From SHWB01 sp050246875 (GTDB lineage: Bacteria > Pseudomonadota > Alphaproteobacteria > UBA6615), in NCBI GenBank assembly GCA_050246875.1, contig JBFWVF010000002.1, positions 310,001-374,000 of the forward strand: 64,000 nt of DNA. The letters are read 5' to 3'. The notes under the pieces were generated by a model. The model saw nothing but the letters and a program-made list of their open reading frames with translations, was not told where the DNA came from and made no database searches. Below, in pieces: positions 9,046-17,497 of this stretch. The position numbers and the translations under genes are program-made. Every line of letters begins with the position of its first letter. The first letter of the stretch is position 1.

Positions 9046-9926
9046 GCGAGATACGTCCCAGTCGGCAGGCGCGGCCGGGTCCCGTCTTCGGCCGCATAGT
9101 CGCGCAGCAGGACCGCGCGATCGGCGCAGACGACGTAGGGCCCCGTCCGCTGCAGATGGACGACCCGCCCGGGCGCGCCGTGGATGGCGAGCGCCGGCAC
9201 CTCGACCGCGAACACCCGCAGCCTTGTGTCACCGGCCATCGTGTGCGCGCCGGGATAGGGCCGCGTGACGGCGCGGACGAGGGCATGGACCTGGGTCGCG
9301 GTCATCCGCTGCCAGTCGATGCGGCCGTCGGCGTCGTTGCGCTGGTGCCAGTAGCGCCCCAGCGCCGGGTCCTGCGCGCGCCCGCCCGTCTCGCCGCGCG
9401 CGAAGCGCTCGACGACGTCGAGCACGAGCTGCGGAAACAGCACGTTCGCGCGCTCGTGCAGATCGGCGATGGTGTCGGCGGGGCCGATGGCGAACTCCGC
9501 TTCGGCGAGCACGTCGCCGGTGTCGATGCCGTCATCGACACGGATGACGCTGATGGCGGCCCGTTCCTCGCCATTGATGAGCTGCCAGTTGAGCGGCGAG
9601 CCGCCCCGGTACTGCGGCAGCCGCCCGGCGTGGAGATTGATCGTGCCCAGCGCCGGGGCATCGAACAGCGGCTTGCGGAAGATCGTCGAGTAGCCGCCGA
9701 TGACGGCGAGGCGCGCGTCGGCGAGCGTGCCGACGAACACCGGATCGTTGACGTCCGGCACCGGATGGGGCGTCAGGCCGGCAACGTCGCAGGCGGCGAC
9801 GATCTCGGCGTTCTGCGCCCGCTCGGGCGGCACGTGGACCGCGGCGATGCCGTGCCCGGCCTCGGCCAGCCGGCGCACCACCGCGCTGCCGCGGCCGGCG
9901 TTGAGGAACACGTGGATGCCGTCCAT
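9042..9926 (-). CDS. Sugar N-formyltransferase-like protein (Fmt superfamily)
   Basis: 294 aa. INLHAGRLPQYRGG contains the catalytic N97 and H99, and GIDTGD contains D135, matching the N-H-D triad of N10-formyl-tetrahydrofolate formyltransferases. It is too short and too divergent to be the tRNA enzyme, and its place beside DegT and Gfo/Idh genes suggests it formylates an amino sugar nucleotide, as VioF- or WlaRD-type enzymes do. The start at 9926 lies 4 nt after the upstream methyltransferase stop. The target sugar is unknown. Confidence 0.8.
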   Translation of the reverse strand: MDGIHVFLNAGRGSAVVRRLAEAGHGIAAVHVPPERAQNAEIVAACDVAGLTPHPVPDVNDPVFVGTLADARLAVIGGYSTIFRKPLFDAPALGTINLHAGRLPQYRGGSPLNWQLINGEERAAISVIRVDDGIDTGDVLAEAEFAIGPADTIADLHERANVLFPQLVLDVVERFARGETGGRAQDPALGRYWHQRNDADGRIDWQRMTATQVHALVRAVTRPYPGAHTMAGDTRLRVFAVEVPALAIHGAPGRVVHLQRTGPYVVCADRAVLLRDYAAEDGTRPRLPTGTYLA

Positions 9927-9930
9927 GCGG

Positions 9931-10806
9931 TCAGCGGTCCGCGTAGTGCGCCTGGGTCTCGACATGCCAGCGGTCGAAGAAGTCGACCACCTGGCGCCAG
10001 TCGTCGCGCGGCCGCGGCAAGGTTTCGTGCCGGTCCACCTTGCGCGCGACGACGCAGAGCACGTCATGGTCGATGTCGCGGTTGGCGTGGGTCACGGCGA
10101 AGCCGCTGGCGGCGAGGGCGGCGGTCAGGCTGTTGCGGCTGAAGCGGAAGGCGTGCGTGTCCTGCTCGCCGGGGCCGAGGTAGTAGTGCAGGGGCTTCTT
10201 GAACGGCACCAGGATGCGGCTGCCGGTCGCCACCGCCACATGGCCGCCGGGCGCCAGCAGATCCCAGGCGGTATCGAGCATGCCCCGGCAGGACTGGCAG
10301 TTCTCCAGCGTCCAGATGATCGTGGCGAGATCGAAACCGCCGCGCGCCTCGGGGCGGGCCGCCGCGAAGGCCTCGATCGTGCCGACGAAGTGGTCGATGC
10401 CGAGGCCGGCGAGCAGGCGACCGTTCGCCGCCGAGGGCTCGATGCCGAACACCGAGGCGGCGTCGTAGGGCGGGGCCGCCAGCATCGCGAGGAAAGGGCC
10501 TTCGCCGGCGCCGATGTCGCAGACGCGCTTGCCGGCGACGCCGGCGGTCGTGTCGATGAACTCGGCGACGAAGGTCTGCCGCGCCTTCACGGCGGGGATG
10601 CGCGCCGTGTAGTGGGCCTGGTAGAGGTTGTCCGACCAGTCGTCGGCGATCGCCTGCGCCGAACGGCGGCGGCGCACGAACACGAAGCCGCAGGCGCGGC
10701 AAGCATGCAGCGGCTCGCCGCCGGTGTAGTGCCGGGCGACGGCGATCTCCGCCGCGTCGTCGGCGCCGCAGATGTCGCAGGGATGGTCGGTATACGCGTC
10801 GCTCAT
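9931..10806 (-). CDS. Class I SAM methyltransferase with N-terminal zinc motif
   Basis: 291 aa. C10-x2-C13 and C36-x2-C39 form a rubredoxin-like zinc site before the SAM-binding loop DIGAGEG (97-103). This arrangement is typical of the sugar C- or O-methyltransferases with a Methyltransf_13-type N-terminal domain. It sits 4 nt after another methyltransferase and 4 nt before the formyltransferase. It probably methylates a nucleotide sugar or glycan; the position is unknown. Confidence 0.8.
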   Translation of the reverse strand: MSDAYTDHPCDICGADDAAEIAVARHYTGGEPLHACRACGFVFVRRRRSAQAIADDWSDNLYQAHYTARIPAVKARQTFVAEFIDTTAGVAGKRVCDIGAGEGPFLAMLAAPPYDAASVFGIEPSAANGRLLAGLGIDHFVGTIEAFAAARPEARGGFDLATIIWTLENCQSCRGMLDTAWDLLAPGGHVAVATGSRILVPFKKPLHYYLGPGEQDTHAFRFSRNSLTAALAASGFAVTHANRDIDHDVLCVVARKVDRHETLPRPRDDWRQVVDFFDRWHVETQAHYADR

Positions 10807-10810
10807 CGTC

Positions 10811-11824
10811 TCACGCCTTCCCGGCCGGCCGCGCGACGATGGCGAAGGAGCCGCCGCCGTCGGCAAGCAGCTCCGACAGGCGCCAGCGGTCCCACCGGTC
10901 CAGCTTGTCGTATTGCGCACGCCACGCGCTGGGCACGAGGCCGGCGTGGTCGCGCCCCTGGCGCAGCATGTGCAGCACCTCGAAGCCCGTCTCTTCCAGC
11001 AGGGCACGCACCTGCGGCACCTCGTAGGCGCGCTCGCAGGGGTGGCAGAAATGGTCGATCCACGGCGAGGTCGGCGCGTCGAACCGCGCGGTGAAGGGTG
11101 GCGACCAGCTCACGCGGCGGGACCGCCGCCGCAAGTTGCGCCATCCGTCGCGCAGGGCGGCATAGACGTCGACCGGGCGTGTCAGGGCGAGGCGGCGCAG
11201 CCAGTTGCCGCGGCGGTGGCGCATCAGGGCGTCATAGAGCGCGAAGCGTTCTTCGTGGGCGAACAGGTCCGGCTCCAGCAGGCTCAGTGCCTCCTTGAGG
11301 TCGAACTTCTCGCGGTCGGCCCGCCAGCCGTAGAGGTGCAGCAGCAGGAAGCCGTCATCGGCGAGGTTGGCGCGCATGGCGCGCATCGCCGCGACGGGGT
11401 CGGCGGCGTGGTGGATCGTGCCCATCGCCGAGATCACGTCGAAGCGCGCGCCGAAGGGCAGCGGGTCGAGGTAGCTGCCGCGGTGCAACGTCACCGTCGC
11501 GCCGTGCCGCGTGGCCAGTTGGCCCGCCACATCGAGCGACGCCTGCGACAGGTCGATGCCGCAGCACGTCCAGTCCGGGTGACGGCTGGCGACGCCGACG
11601 AGGATGTGTCCCGTGCCGCAGCCGGCGTCGAGGAAGCGCACCTGTCCGCGCCGGGCGAGGGCGTCGCGGATCGGGTCGAGGTAGAGCGACAGATCCTTGA
11701 GGTCGGCGCCGAGGTCGGGATAGGGCGAGCGCTCGTAAAGCGCGCGCACGGCGCCCTCGTCGGCCGTCCGGGCGTCGACGCCCGGACGGCGGTCATGCGC
11801 GGCGTTCGTGTAGGTGGCCGTCAA
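10811..11824 (-). CDS. Class I SAM-dependent methyltransferase
   Basis: 337 aa. The SAM loop is DAGCGTG (66-72), with GIDLSQ and a GTIHH-type segment further on. The C-terminal ~150 residues are rich in Arg and Trp and could contact a lipid-linked or polymeric acceptor. The ATG overlaps the ABC transporter stop as ATGA. Second of three methyltransferases in this operon; a role in glycan methylation is inferred from the neighbourhood. Confidence 0.8.
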   Translation of the reverse strand: MTATYTNAAHDRRPGVDARTADEGAVRALYERSPYPDLGADLKDLSLYLDPIRDALARRGQVRFLDAGCGTGHILVGVASRHPDWTCCGIDLSQASLDVAGQLATRHGATVTLHRGSYLDPLPFGARFDVISAMGTIHHAADPVAAMRAMRANLADDGFLLLHLYGWRADREKFDLKEALSLLEPDLFAHEERFALYDALMRHRRGNWLRRLALTRPVDVYAALRDGWRNLRRRSRRVSWSPPFTARFDAPTSPWIDHFCHPCERAYEVPQVRALLEETGFEVLHMLRQGRDHAGLVPSAWRAQYDKLDRWDRWRLSELLADGGGSFAIVARPAGKA

Positions 11825-13614
11825 TTCGCCCGCCCGTTCGCTACGGCCCGTGCCGGGGCCGCCTGCGGCAGTTCGGCGACCCGCCCCGCCTCGAGGCGAT
11901 AGACGACGTCGGCGATATCCATCAGCGCCGGACGATGGGAAATCGCCAGCATGGTGACCGTGCCGGTGAGGCCGGCGAGGGTGCCGCAGATCTCGGCTTC
12001 GGTCTGGGGATCGAGCGACGCAGTCGCCTCATCAAGGATCAGCAGGCGCGGCTTGCGCGCGAGCGCGCGGGCGATGGCGATGCGCTGGCGTTGGCCGCCC
12101 GACAGCCGGCTGCCGCCCTCGCCGACGACCGTATCGACTCCTTCGGGCATCCGGGAGACGAAGTCCTCCGCCCCGGCCAGCCGTAGCGCCGTCAGCACGT
12201 CGTCGCGGCCTATCGACGGATCGCCCAGCGTCACGTTGCGCAACACGCTGTCGTGAAACAGCACCGTGTCCTGCGGCACATATCCGATGCGCTGCCGCCA
12301 TGCGACGGCGTCGACTTCCGCCAGATCCGTGCCATCGACGACAATCCGGCCGCGGTCGGGGTCGAGCAGGCGGCAGACGAGGTCGACGAGCGTGGTCTTG
12401 CCGGCGCCGGACGGGCCGATGACGGCGGTCATCCGGTTGGCCGGAATGGTCAGCGAGACACCCTGCAGGACGGGGGTGCCGGGGTGGGCGAAGGCCACGC
12501 CGTCGAGATGCACCGTCTCCAGCAGCGCCGGTGCCGGAAGGCCGCCGGTGCGGTCTTCGGCGGCCTCGGCGGCGCGCACCAGCGACAGACCGGCCCACAG
12601 CCCGCTCTCGGTGTTGAGCATGCTCTGGTAGTCGCTCTGGAGCTGGCCGATGGCCACCATCGCCCGCTGGAACAGCACCGCCGTCACCAGTAGCTCGGTG
12701 AAGGACCAGCCGGCATAGCCGATGGCGAGGTAGAGGCCGCCGGCGATGACCACGATGACGATGACGTCCTGTCCCGCGCGCATGGCACCCTTGGCCAGCA
12801 CGAGGCGCCGGTGCATCAGGTTCAGGCCATCGATGTCGCGGGCGAGCAGATCGGACAGCCGGTGCTCCTGGCCCATCGACTTGAGCGACTTGATCGACCG
12901 CATCCCGTCCGTCACGCGCATCAGCACGGCGCGCAGAAGTTCGGTGATTCCCTCGCCCGACTGCCGCGACATGACGACGAAGCGGCGCAACGCCAGCAGC
13001 ATCAGGCTGCCGCACACGGCCGCCGCGACGCTGATCTGCCAGTTGACGAGGAACGCGGAGCCGAGGAGCAGGCTCGCCTGTACGCCGTGGGCGAGCAGGT
13101 TGCTCATGGCCATGAAGGTGCTCGAGGCGCGATCAGCCTCGGTGCTCATGGCATTGGCGACGATGCCGGCCGGCTGTCCGGCGAAGAACGTCCAGCGGGC
13201 GCGCAGGACCGACCGCATCATCGCCTGCCGGATCTCGGTCATGATCCGCGCGGCGGTGTAGCCGACGTGACGCTGCGCGAGCAGCCAGAAGGCCGACTTC
13301 AGGACGATGGCGGCGACGATGAATGCGAGCAGCGTGGCCAGCGTCATTGGCAGGCCGACGGCGGCGAACGCCACGCCGACGATCGCGCCCACGCCGCTGG
13401 CGCCGGCCGCTCCGTTCCCGGTCACGACGTCGAGCAGCGGCAGGAGGGCGAGCAGCCCGACGCTTTCGGCGATCCCCGTGATCACGAGTGCCGCCGTGAC
13501 CCCGGCCAGTGCCCGGCCGTGGCGGCCGACCATGAACGCCAGCAGCGGCCACCGCCCCAGTTCGGGCGGCGGCGCGAGAGGGCCGGCGGTCCTGCCGTCC
13601 TGCAGCGCGTTCAT
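11821..13614 (-). CDS. ABC transporter, permease-ATPase fusion (MsbA/PglK-like)
   Basis: 597 aa half-transporter. Hydrophobic stretches between about 35 and 320 fit six transmembrane helices. The ATPase has Walker A GPSGAGKTT (400-408), signature LSGGQRQR (504-511) and Walker B LLILDEA (524-530). By family it exports or flips lipids or lipid-linked oligosaccharides, as PglK does. The locus also has a Wzx-type flippase at 39.1 kb, so two flipping routes may exist. The start at 13614 leaves 31 nt after the upstream gene; further upstream in-frame starts lie inside that gene. Confidence 0.85.
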   Translation of the reverse strand: MNALQDGRTAGPLAPPPELGRWPLLAFMVGRHGRALAGVTAALVITGIAESVGLLALLPLLDVVTGNGAAGASGVGAIVGVAFAAVGLPMTLATLLAFIVAAIVLKSAFWLLAQRHVGYTAARIMTEIRQAMMRSVLRARWTFFAGQPAGIVANAMSTEADRASSTFMAMSNLLAHGVQASLLLGSAFLVNWQISVAAAVCGSLMLLALRRFVVMSRQSGEGITELLRAVLMRVTDGMRSIKSLKSMGQEHRLSDLLARDIDGLNLMHRRLVLAKGAMRAGQDVIVIVVIAGGLYLAIGYAGWSFTELLVTAVLFQRAMVAIGQLQSDYQSMLNTESGLWAGLSLVRAAEAAEDRTGGLPAPALLETVHLDGVAFAHPGTPVLQGVSLTIPANRMTAVIGPSGAGKTTLVDLVCRLLDPDRGRIVVDGTDLAEVDAVAWRQRIGYVPQDTVLFHDSVLRNVTLGDPSIGRDDVLTALRLAGAEDFVSRMPEGVDTVVGEGGSRLSGGQRQRIAIARALARKPRLLILDEATASLDPQTEAEICGTLAGLTGTVTMLAISHRPALMDIADVVYRLEAGRVAELPQAAPARAVANGRAN

Positions 13615-13645
13615 GTCGGAGAAGCTCGCGAGCCCGTCGGACCGT

Positions 13646-15007
13646 TCAGCCGCGGCGCCCCTGGACCAGGTGCCAGAGCTTGCCGGCCTGGCGCATCCAG
13701 GGCTTCGGGGCGCGCATCCGGATGGACCGCTCCATGCGGGCGTGCAGGTCGCGAAAGTCGCCGGGCTGTGCCTTGCGGTTCCGGTCGACCTTGCGGAACA
13801 GAAGGAACATGGCGAACGGCATGAGGTCCTCATGCGTGATGTCGGGACGGAACTGGTGAATGTCCGCCAGCACGTCGTCGAACACCCCCGGCTCGATATC
13901 CGCCCAGCCGCGCGACGTGACGCCGTACTTCTTGTTGTAGGGCGTCGGCGACAGCGTGGCGTGATAGGCGGCGAGCTCCATGCCGTTCTCGTGCGCGATG
14001 CGGATGTAGTCGCGCATGGTCGGGTGGAGCGGATCGAAATAGTCGTAGGTTTGCTTCAGCGCCTCGGCGTTCTCGGGCAGATGGGTGTCGACGTAGCGGC
14101 GGAAATCCTCGCGCGTCAGCCGCTGCGCGGCGAAGGGGAAATGACCGGCGACACGGCCGCCCGTCACGGCGTGCCACCAGTTGGGGCCCCACATGAAAAA
14201 GACGCCGTTGTCCTCCAGCATCGACGAGATCTTGGCGAAGATCTCCTCCGCGCGGAACCAGTCGATGACGCTGAAGGCGGTGATCAGGTCGAAGCGCTCT
14301 TCGATGTCGTAGACGTTGCCGGTGATCATGCGGTCGAGCGTGGGCTTGCGCACGAACTTGCGGTCGTACAGGTCCGTTCCCGGCATCCAGCCGCCGCCGA
14401 GCTTCATGCGCAACCGCGGGTTCGACACCTTGTAGACGAGCGCGCGCTCGAAGTCGGACCAGGTCGCTTCGGGCTTGCGCATGATGCGCGTCTGCATCCG
14501 GTCGAGGTGCTTGAGCCAGCGCATCTTGCGGTGCTGGCGACGGAGGCGACCCTCGTCGATGGCGCTCGCCCGGTCCCAGAGGTCGTTGCCGACCGTCTCG
14601 TCGACCATGCCGAGCCCCTTCAGCACGCGGGGCTGGATGCCGAACCCCGTGCCGATGTCGAGCATGCGGCGGAAATGCGGGTGAATGTCGGTCTGGTCGA
14701 GCAGCCACAGCAACGGGTAGCAGGCGGTGTAGCGCCCCGTGTAGCCGTACAGCGTCATGCGCTGCTGCTGCTCGTTGAGCTCCTGCGCCTTGGTGTAGTC
14801 CAGCTTGTCGGCGCCGCCGGCGACGTTCGTGCTGGCGATCTGGAAGTCGCGCGAAGCGACCTTCGGAAGTCCGACGACCTCCTTTACCAGATCGAAGTAG
14901 CCGGGAACGAACCGGATGCCGCGTCCGAACGACGTCACGAAGGCGTCGCTGTTGCCGGACGCGGCTTCCGCATGACCGATCAGGTCGGTGGGAAGCGAAG
15001 TTGCCAT
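13646..15007 (-). CDS. Class I SAM-dependent methyltransferase-like protein
   Basis: 453 aa. The SAM-binding loop LDIGTGFG lies at 116-123. The rest is long for a simple methyltransferase, with a large N-terminal extension (1-110) and a basic, Trp-rich C-terminus (about 400-453) that could bind membrane. It overlaps the end of the amidotransferase gene by 28 nt. Likely acts on a sugar or lipid-linked intermediate. I do not recognise a closer family. Confidence 0.65.
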   Translation of the reverse strand: MATSLPTDLIGHAEAASGNSDAFVTSFGRGIRFVPGYFDLVKEVVGLPKVASRDFQIASTNVAGGADKLDYTKAQELNEQQQRMTLYGYTGRYTACYPLLWLLDQTDIHPHFRRMLDIGTGFGIQPRVLKGLGMVDETVGNDLWDRASAIDEGRLRRQHRKMRWLKHLDRMQTRIMRKPEATWSDFERALVYKVSNPRLRMKLGGGWMPGTDLYDRKFVRKPTLDRMITGNVYDIEERFDLITAFSVIDWFRAEEIFAKISSMLEDNGVFFMWGPNWWHAVTGGRVAGHFPFAAQRLTREDFRRYVDTHLPENAEALKQTYDYFDPLHPTMRDYIRIAHENGMELAAYHATLSPTPYNKKYGVTSRGWADIEPGVFDDVLADIHQFRPDITHEDLMPFAMFLLFRKVDRNRKAQPGDFRDLHARMERSIRMRAPKPWMRQAGKLWHLVQGRRG

Positions 15008-16137
15008 TGGTTGCCCCGGAACTCCCAGATTTCGGAATTGCGATGGAGATCGACCGTCTCGGCGAAGCGCGTGGCGTCGAGGCCGAGATAGTCGAGGTTG
15101 GCGTCGAAGTGGGTGTGCGGAAACTCGGCGTCGTGGCGGCGCACCAGGTCGAGGCCCTCGGCGCGCGTCATCTGGCCGTTCTGGATCATGCGGCAGGCGT
15201 CGCGCGTGGCGCGGCCGAAGCCGAACTTCACGAACTGGAGGTAGTAGTAGAGGTTGTCGATCCTGTCATCGAGGCTGTCGAAGTCGGTGAAGGTGCCGTC
15301 GCTGCGGCCGCCATCGGCCGTGCGGAAGGCCGGCATGGCGCGCTGCATGTAGCGCCAGTTCTCCAGCATGCTCCAGCGGAAGAAGTAGCCGAAGTAGAGC
15401 GCGTTCACGCCCACCGCCTCGACCTCGGCCGGATCGGGATAGAGGTACGGCGCCAGCGCGCGCTCGCCGATCTCTTCGTCCATCCAGTTGTACGGGTCGT
15501 CGCCGATCTGGTGTTCGAGCACCTCGGCGAGGTCGCGCCGCTTGCGGTGCTCCTCGGAGAGCACGCGCCCGCCATACTCGCTCTCGCCGTGCTCGGCATA
15601 GAAGATCAGCGGGATGCGGTACTTCACCGCCACCTGGACTGGGACGGCGTTGATGCCGGCGTCCCAGTGCACCTTCGGGTTGCCGCGCTCGATGAAGAAC
15701 CGGCGCGCGAGGCGGCGCGACACCTTCTGGTCGGGCCGCACCATCAGATGGTCGAAGCCGAGCTTGAGGAATTCCTCGCGGTTGGCGGCGCCGATCTCAT
15801 TCGGCAGCAGCGGCGAGAAGGTCACCAGCAGCGGGTTGAGACCGAACTCGAACTTCAGGCGATGGGCGATGTAGCTCGAGTCCTTGCCGCCGCTCCACGG
15901 CACGATGCAGTCGTAGGGGCCTTCCTTCGCCCGGTAGCGCGCGACGTAGTCGTGGAACTCGGCGCGCCGCGCCTCCCAGTCGATGTGCGCTTTCTCGTCC
16001 GCCGTGCGGCAAGCGTTGCAGACGCCTTCGGCGTCGAACACGACGCGCGGCCGCGTGTCGGGCATCAGGCAGCGCGCGCAGTAGCGCGCGGTGCGCGCGG
16101 CACCGCGCCGCGCCGGGGCGTCAGTCGAGACGGACAT
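14980..16137 (-). CDS. N-acetyl sugar amidotransferase (WbpG/PseA family)
   Basis: 385 aa. C20-x2-C23 and C40-x2-C43 form a zinc knuckle, and the PP-loop SGGKDSS (82-88) binds ATP. This matches the N-acetyl sugar amidotransferases (WbpG, PseA, PtmG) that turn an N-acetyl group into an acetamidino group. The enzyme uses ammonia delivered by the HisH/HisF-like pair encoded just upstream, which overlaps it by 17 nt. In an operon with a NeuB-family synthase, the likely product is an acetamidino nonulosonate or its precursor. Confidence 0.85.
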   Translation of the reverse strand: MSVSTDAPARRGAARTARYCARCLMPDTRPRVVFDAEGVCNACRTADEKAHIDWEARRAEFHDYVARYRAKEGPYDCIVPWSGGKDSSYIAHRLKFEFGLNPLLVTFSPLLPNEIGAANREEFLKLGFDHLMVRPDQKVSRRLARRFFIERGNPKVHWDAGINAVPVQVAVKYRIPLIFYAEHGESEYGGRVLSEEHRKRRDLAEVLEHQIGDDPYNWMDEEIGERALAPYLYPDPAEVEAVGVNALYFGYFFRWSMLENWRYMQRAMPAFRTADGGRSDGTFTDFDSLDDRIDNLYYYLQFVKFGFGRATRDACRMIQNGQMTRAEGLDLVRRHDAEFPHTHFDANLDYLGLDATRFAETVDLHRNSEIWEFRGNQWQLRFPPT

Positions 16138-16870
16138 CGATGCCCGAGCGTGCCATGTGCTGCTTGGCGGAGCGGATGCTGGCCTCGGTGAAGTGATAGA
16201 TGTTGGCGGTACACACGGCCGAGGCGCCGCCCTCGCCGATGCCGGCGGCGAAGTGCTTCCAGTTGCCGGCGCCGCCGCAGATCAGCACGGGCGCCGGCAC
16301 CGCCCCGGCGACGCTGCGGCACAGGTCGAGGTCGTAGCCGGCGAGCGAGCCGTCGCGCTCGATCGACGTGATGAGGATCTCGCCGGCGCCGAGCTCGACC
16401 GCTTCGCTCGCCCAGTCCGCCGGCGTCCTGCCCGTCGGCCGGCTGCCGAATTCGGCCATCACCTCGTAGCCGCCGTCGGCGCCGCGCGCGGCATCGATCG
16501 ACAGCACGACGCACTGGCTGCCGTAGCGCTGGGCGATCTCGCCGATCAGCGCCGGCCGTTCGACGGCACCGGTGTTGATCACCACCTTGTCGGCGCCGAG
16601 GTCGAGAGCGCGGCTGGCGTCGTCCACGCTGCGGATGCCGCCGCCGGCGGCCAGCGGCACGAAGCAGCGGCGCGCGAAGCCGGAAACGACGTCCTCGAAG
16701 TTGGCGCGGTTGCCGCTGCCGGGCCGGGTGATGTCCAGCACGACGATCTCGTCCACCGACCAGGCGTCGACGAAGTTCAGCGTGTAGCGATAGTCGGGCG
16801 TGAACATCTTGGTCCGGAACAGGACGCCGTCGTTGAAGGTGAGCACGGTGACAAGGCGCTTGCGCAGCAC
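16121..16870 (-). CDS. HisF paralogue of the sugar amidotransferase system
   Basis: 249 aa, TIM-barrel of the HisF type; starts with GTG at 16870. In the first strand it has VLTFNDG where histidine-pathway HisF has CLDVxxG, so the catalytic Asp11 is missing. The second acid survives (SIDAARG), while the third site reads SIERDG. These changes argue against imidazole-glycerol-phosphate synthesis and for a role as ammonia channel to WbpG, as for HisF2 in Pseudomonas O-antigen clusters. It lies between hisH (3 nt gap) and wbpG (17 nt overlap). Confidence 0.85.
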   Translation of the reverse strand: MLRKRLVTVLTFNDGVLFRTKMFTPDYRYTLNFVDAWSVDEIVVLDITRPGSGNRANFEDVVSGFARRCFVPLAAGGGIRSVDDASRALDLGADKVVINTGAVERPALIGEIAQRYGSQCVVLSIDAARGADGGYEVMAEFGSRPTGRTPADWASEAVELGAGEILITSIERDGSLAGYDLDLCRSVAGAVPAPVLICGGAGNWKHFAAGIGEGGASAVCTANIYHFTEASIRSAKQHMARSGIDVRLD

Positions 16871-16873
16871 GGG

Positions 16874-17497
16874 CTAGTGGCAGCGCTCGATGAAGTTGGC
16901 GAGCACGGCAAGGCCGTGCCGCTGGCTCTTCTCCGGGTGGAACTGCGTCGCCCAGACGTTTTCGTGCGCCAGTGCGGCGACGAAGCGGCCGCCGTAGTCG
17001 CACTCGCCGACGACGCTCGCCTCGTCCTCGCTCGCGATGCAGTAGCTGTGGACGTAGTAGAACAGCGCATCGTCGGGGATGCCGGCGAAGAGCCGGCTGT
17101 CGCGGGTGCGGAACAGGTCGTTCCAGCCGACATGCGGCACCCGCAGCCCGTCGTCCGCCGGGACGATGCGGCGCACGCGCGCCGCCACCCATCCGAGCCC
17201 ATCGTGCAGGCCGAACTCCTCGCTCGACCGCGTCACGAGCTGGGCGCCGAGGCAGATGCCCAGCAGAGGCTTGCCGCGCCCGCGCACGTCGCGCTCCAGC
17301 ACCTCGTCGAGGCCGTAGTGCCGCAGGTTGCGCATCGCGTCGGGGAACGCGCCGACGCCGGGCAGGATCAGGCAGTCGGCGTCGGCCAGCACCGCGGCGT
17401 CGCGGGCGACGACCGCCTCGTGGCCGACCTTTTCGACCGCGCCGGCGACGGAGCGGAGATTGCCCATGCCGTAGTCGACGATGGCGACCGTCGCCAT
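16874..17497 (-). CDS. HisH-type glutamine amidotransferase subunit
   Basis: 207 aa class-I glutaminase. The nucleophile is C82 in GICLGAQ and the His-Glu pair is in QFHPEKS near the C-terminus, so the triad is intact. It should hydrolyse glutamine and pass ammonia to the HisF-like partner encoded 3 nt downstream. Its ATG shares a base with the asnB stop (TGATG). No other his genes are nearby, which supports service to sugar amidination. Confidence 0.88.
   Translation of the reverse strand: MATVAIVDYGMGNLRSVAGAVEKVGHEAVVARDAAVLADADCLILPGVGAFPDAMRNLRHYGLDEVLERDVRGRGKPLLGICLGAQLVTRSSEEFGLHDGLGWVAARVRRIVPADDGLRVPHVGWNDLFRTRDSRLFAGIPDDALFYYVHSYCIASEDEASVVGECDYGGRFVAALAHENVWATQFHPEKSQRHGLAVLANFIERCH

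Noticed and set aside
16121..17497. HisF and HisH as histidine biosynthesis genes
   Set aside because: No other his genes, HisF catalytic Asp missing, and a WbpG-type amidotransferase is coupled to them.
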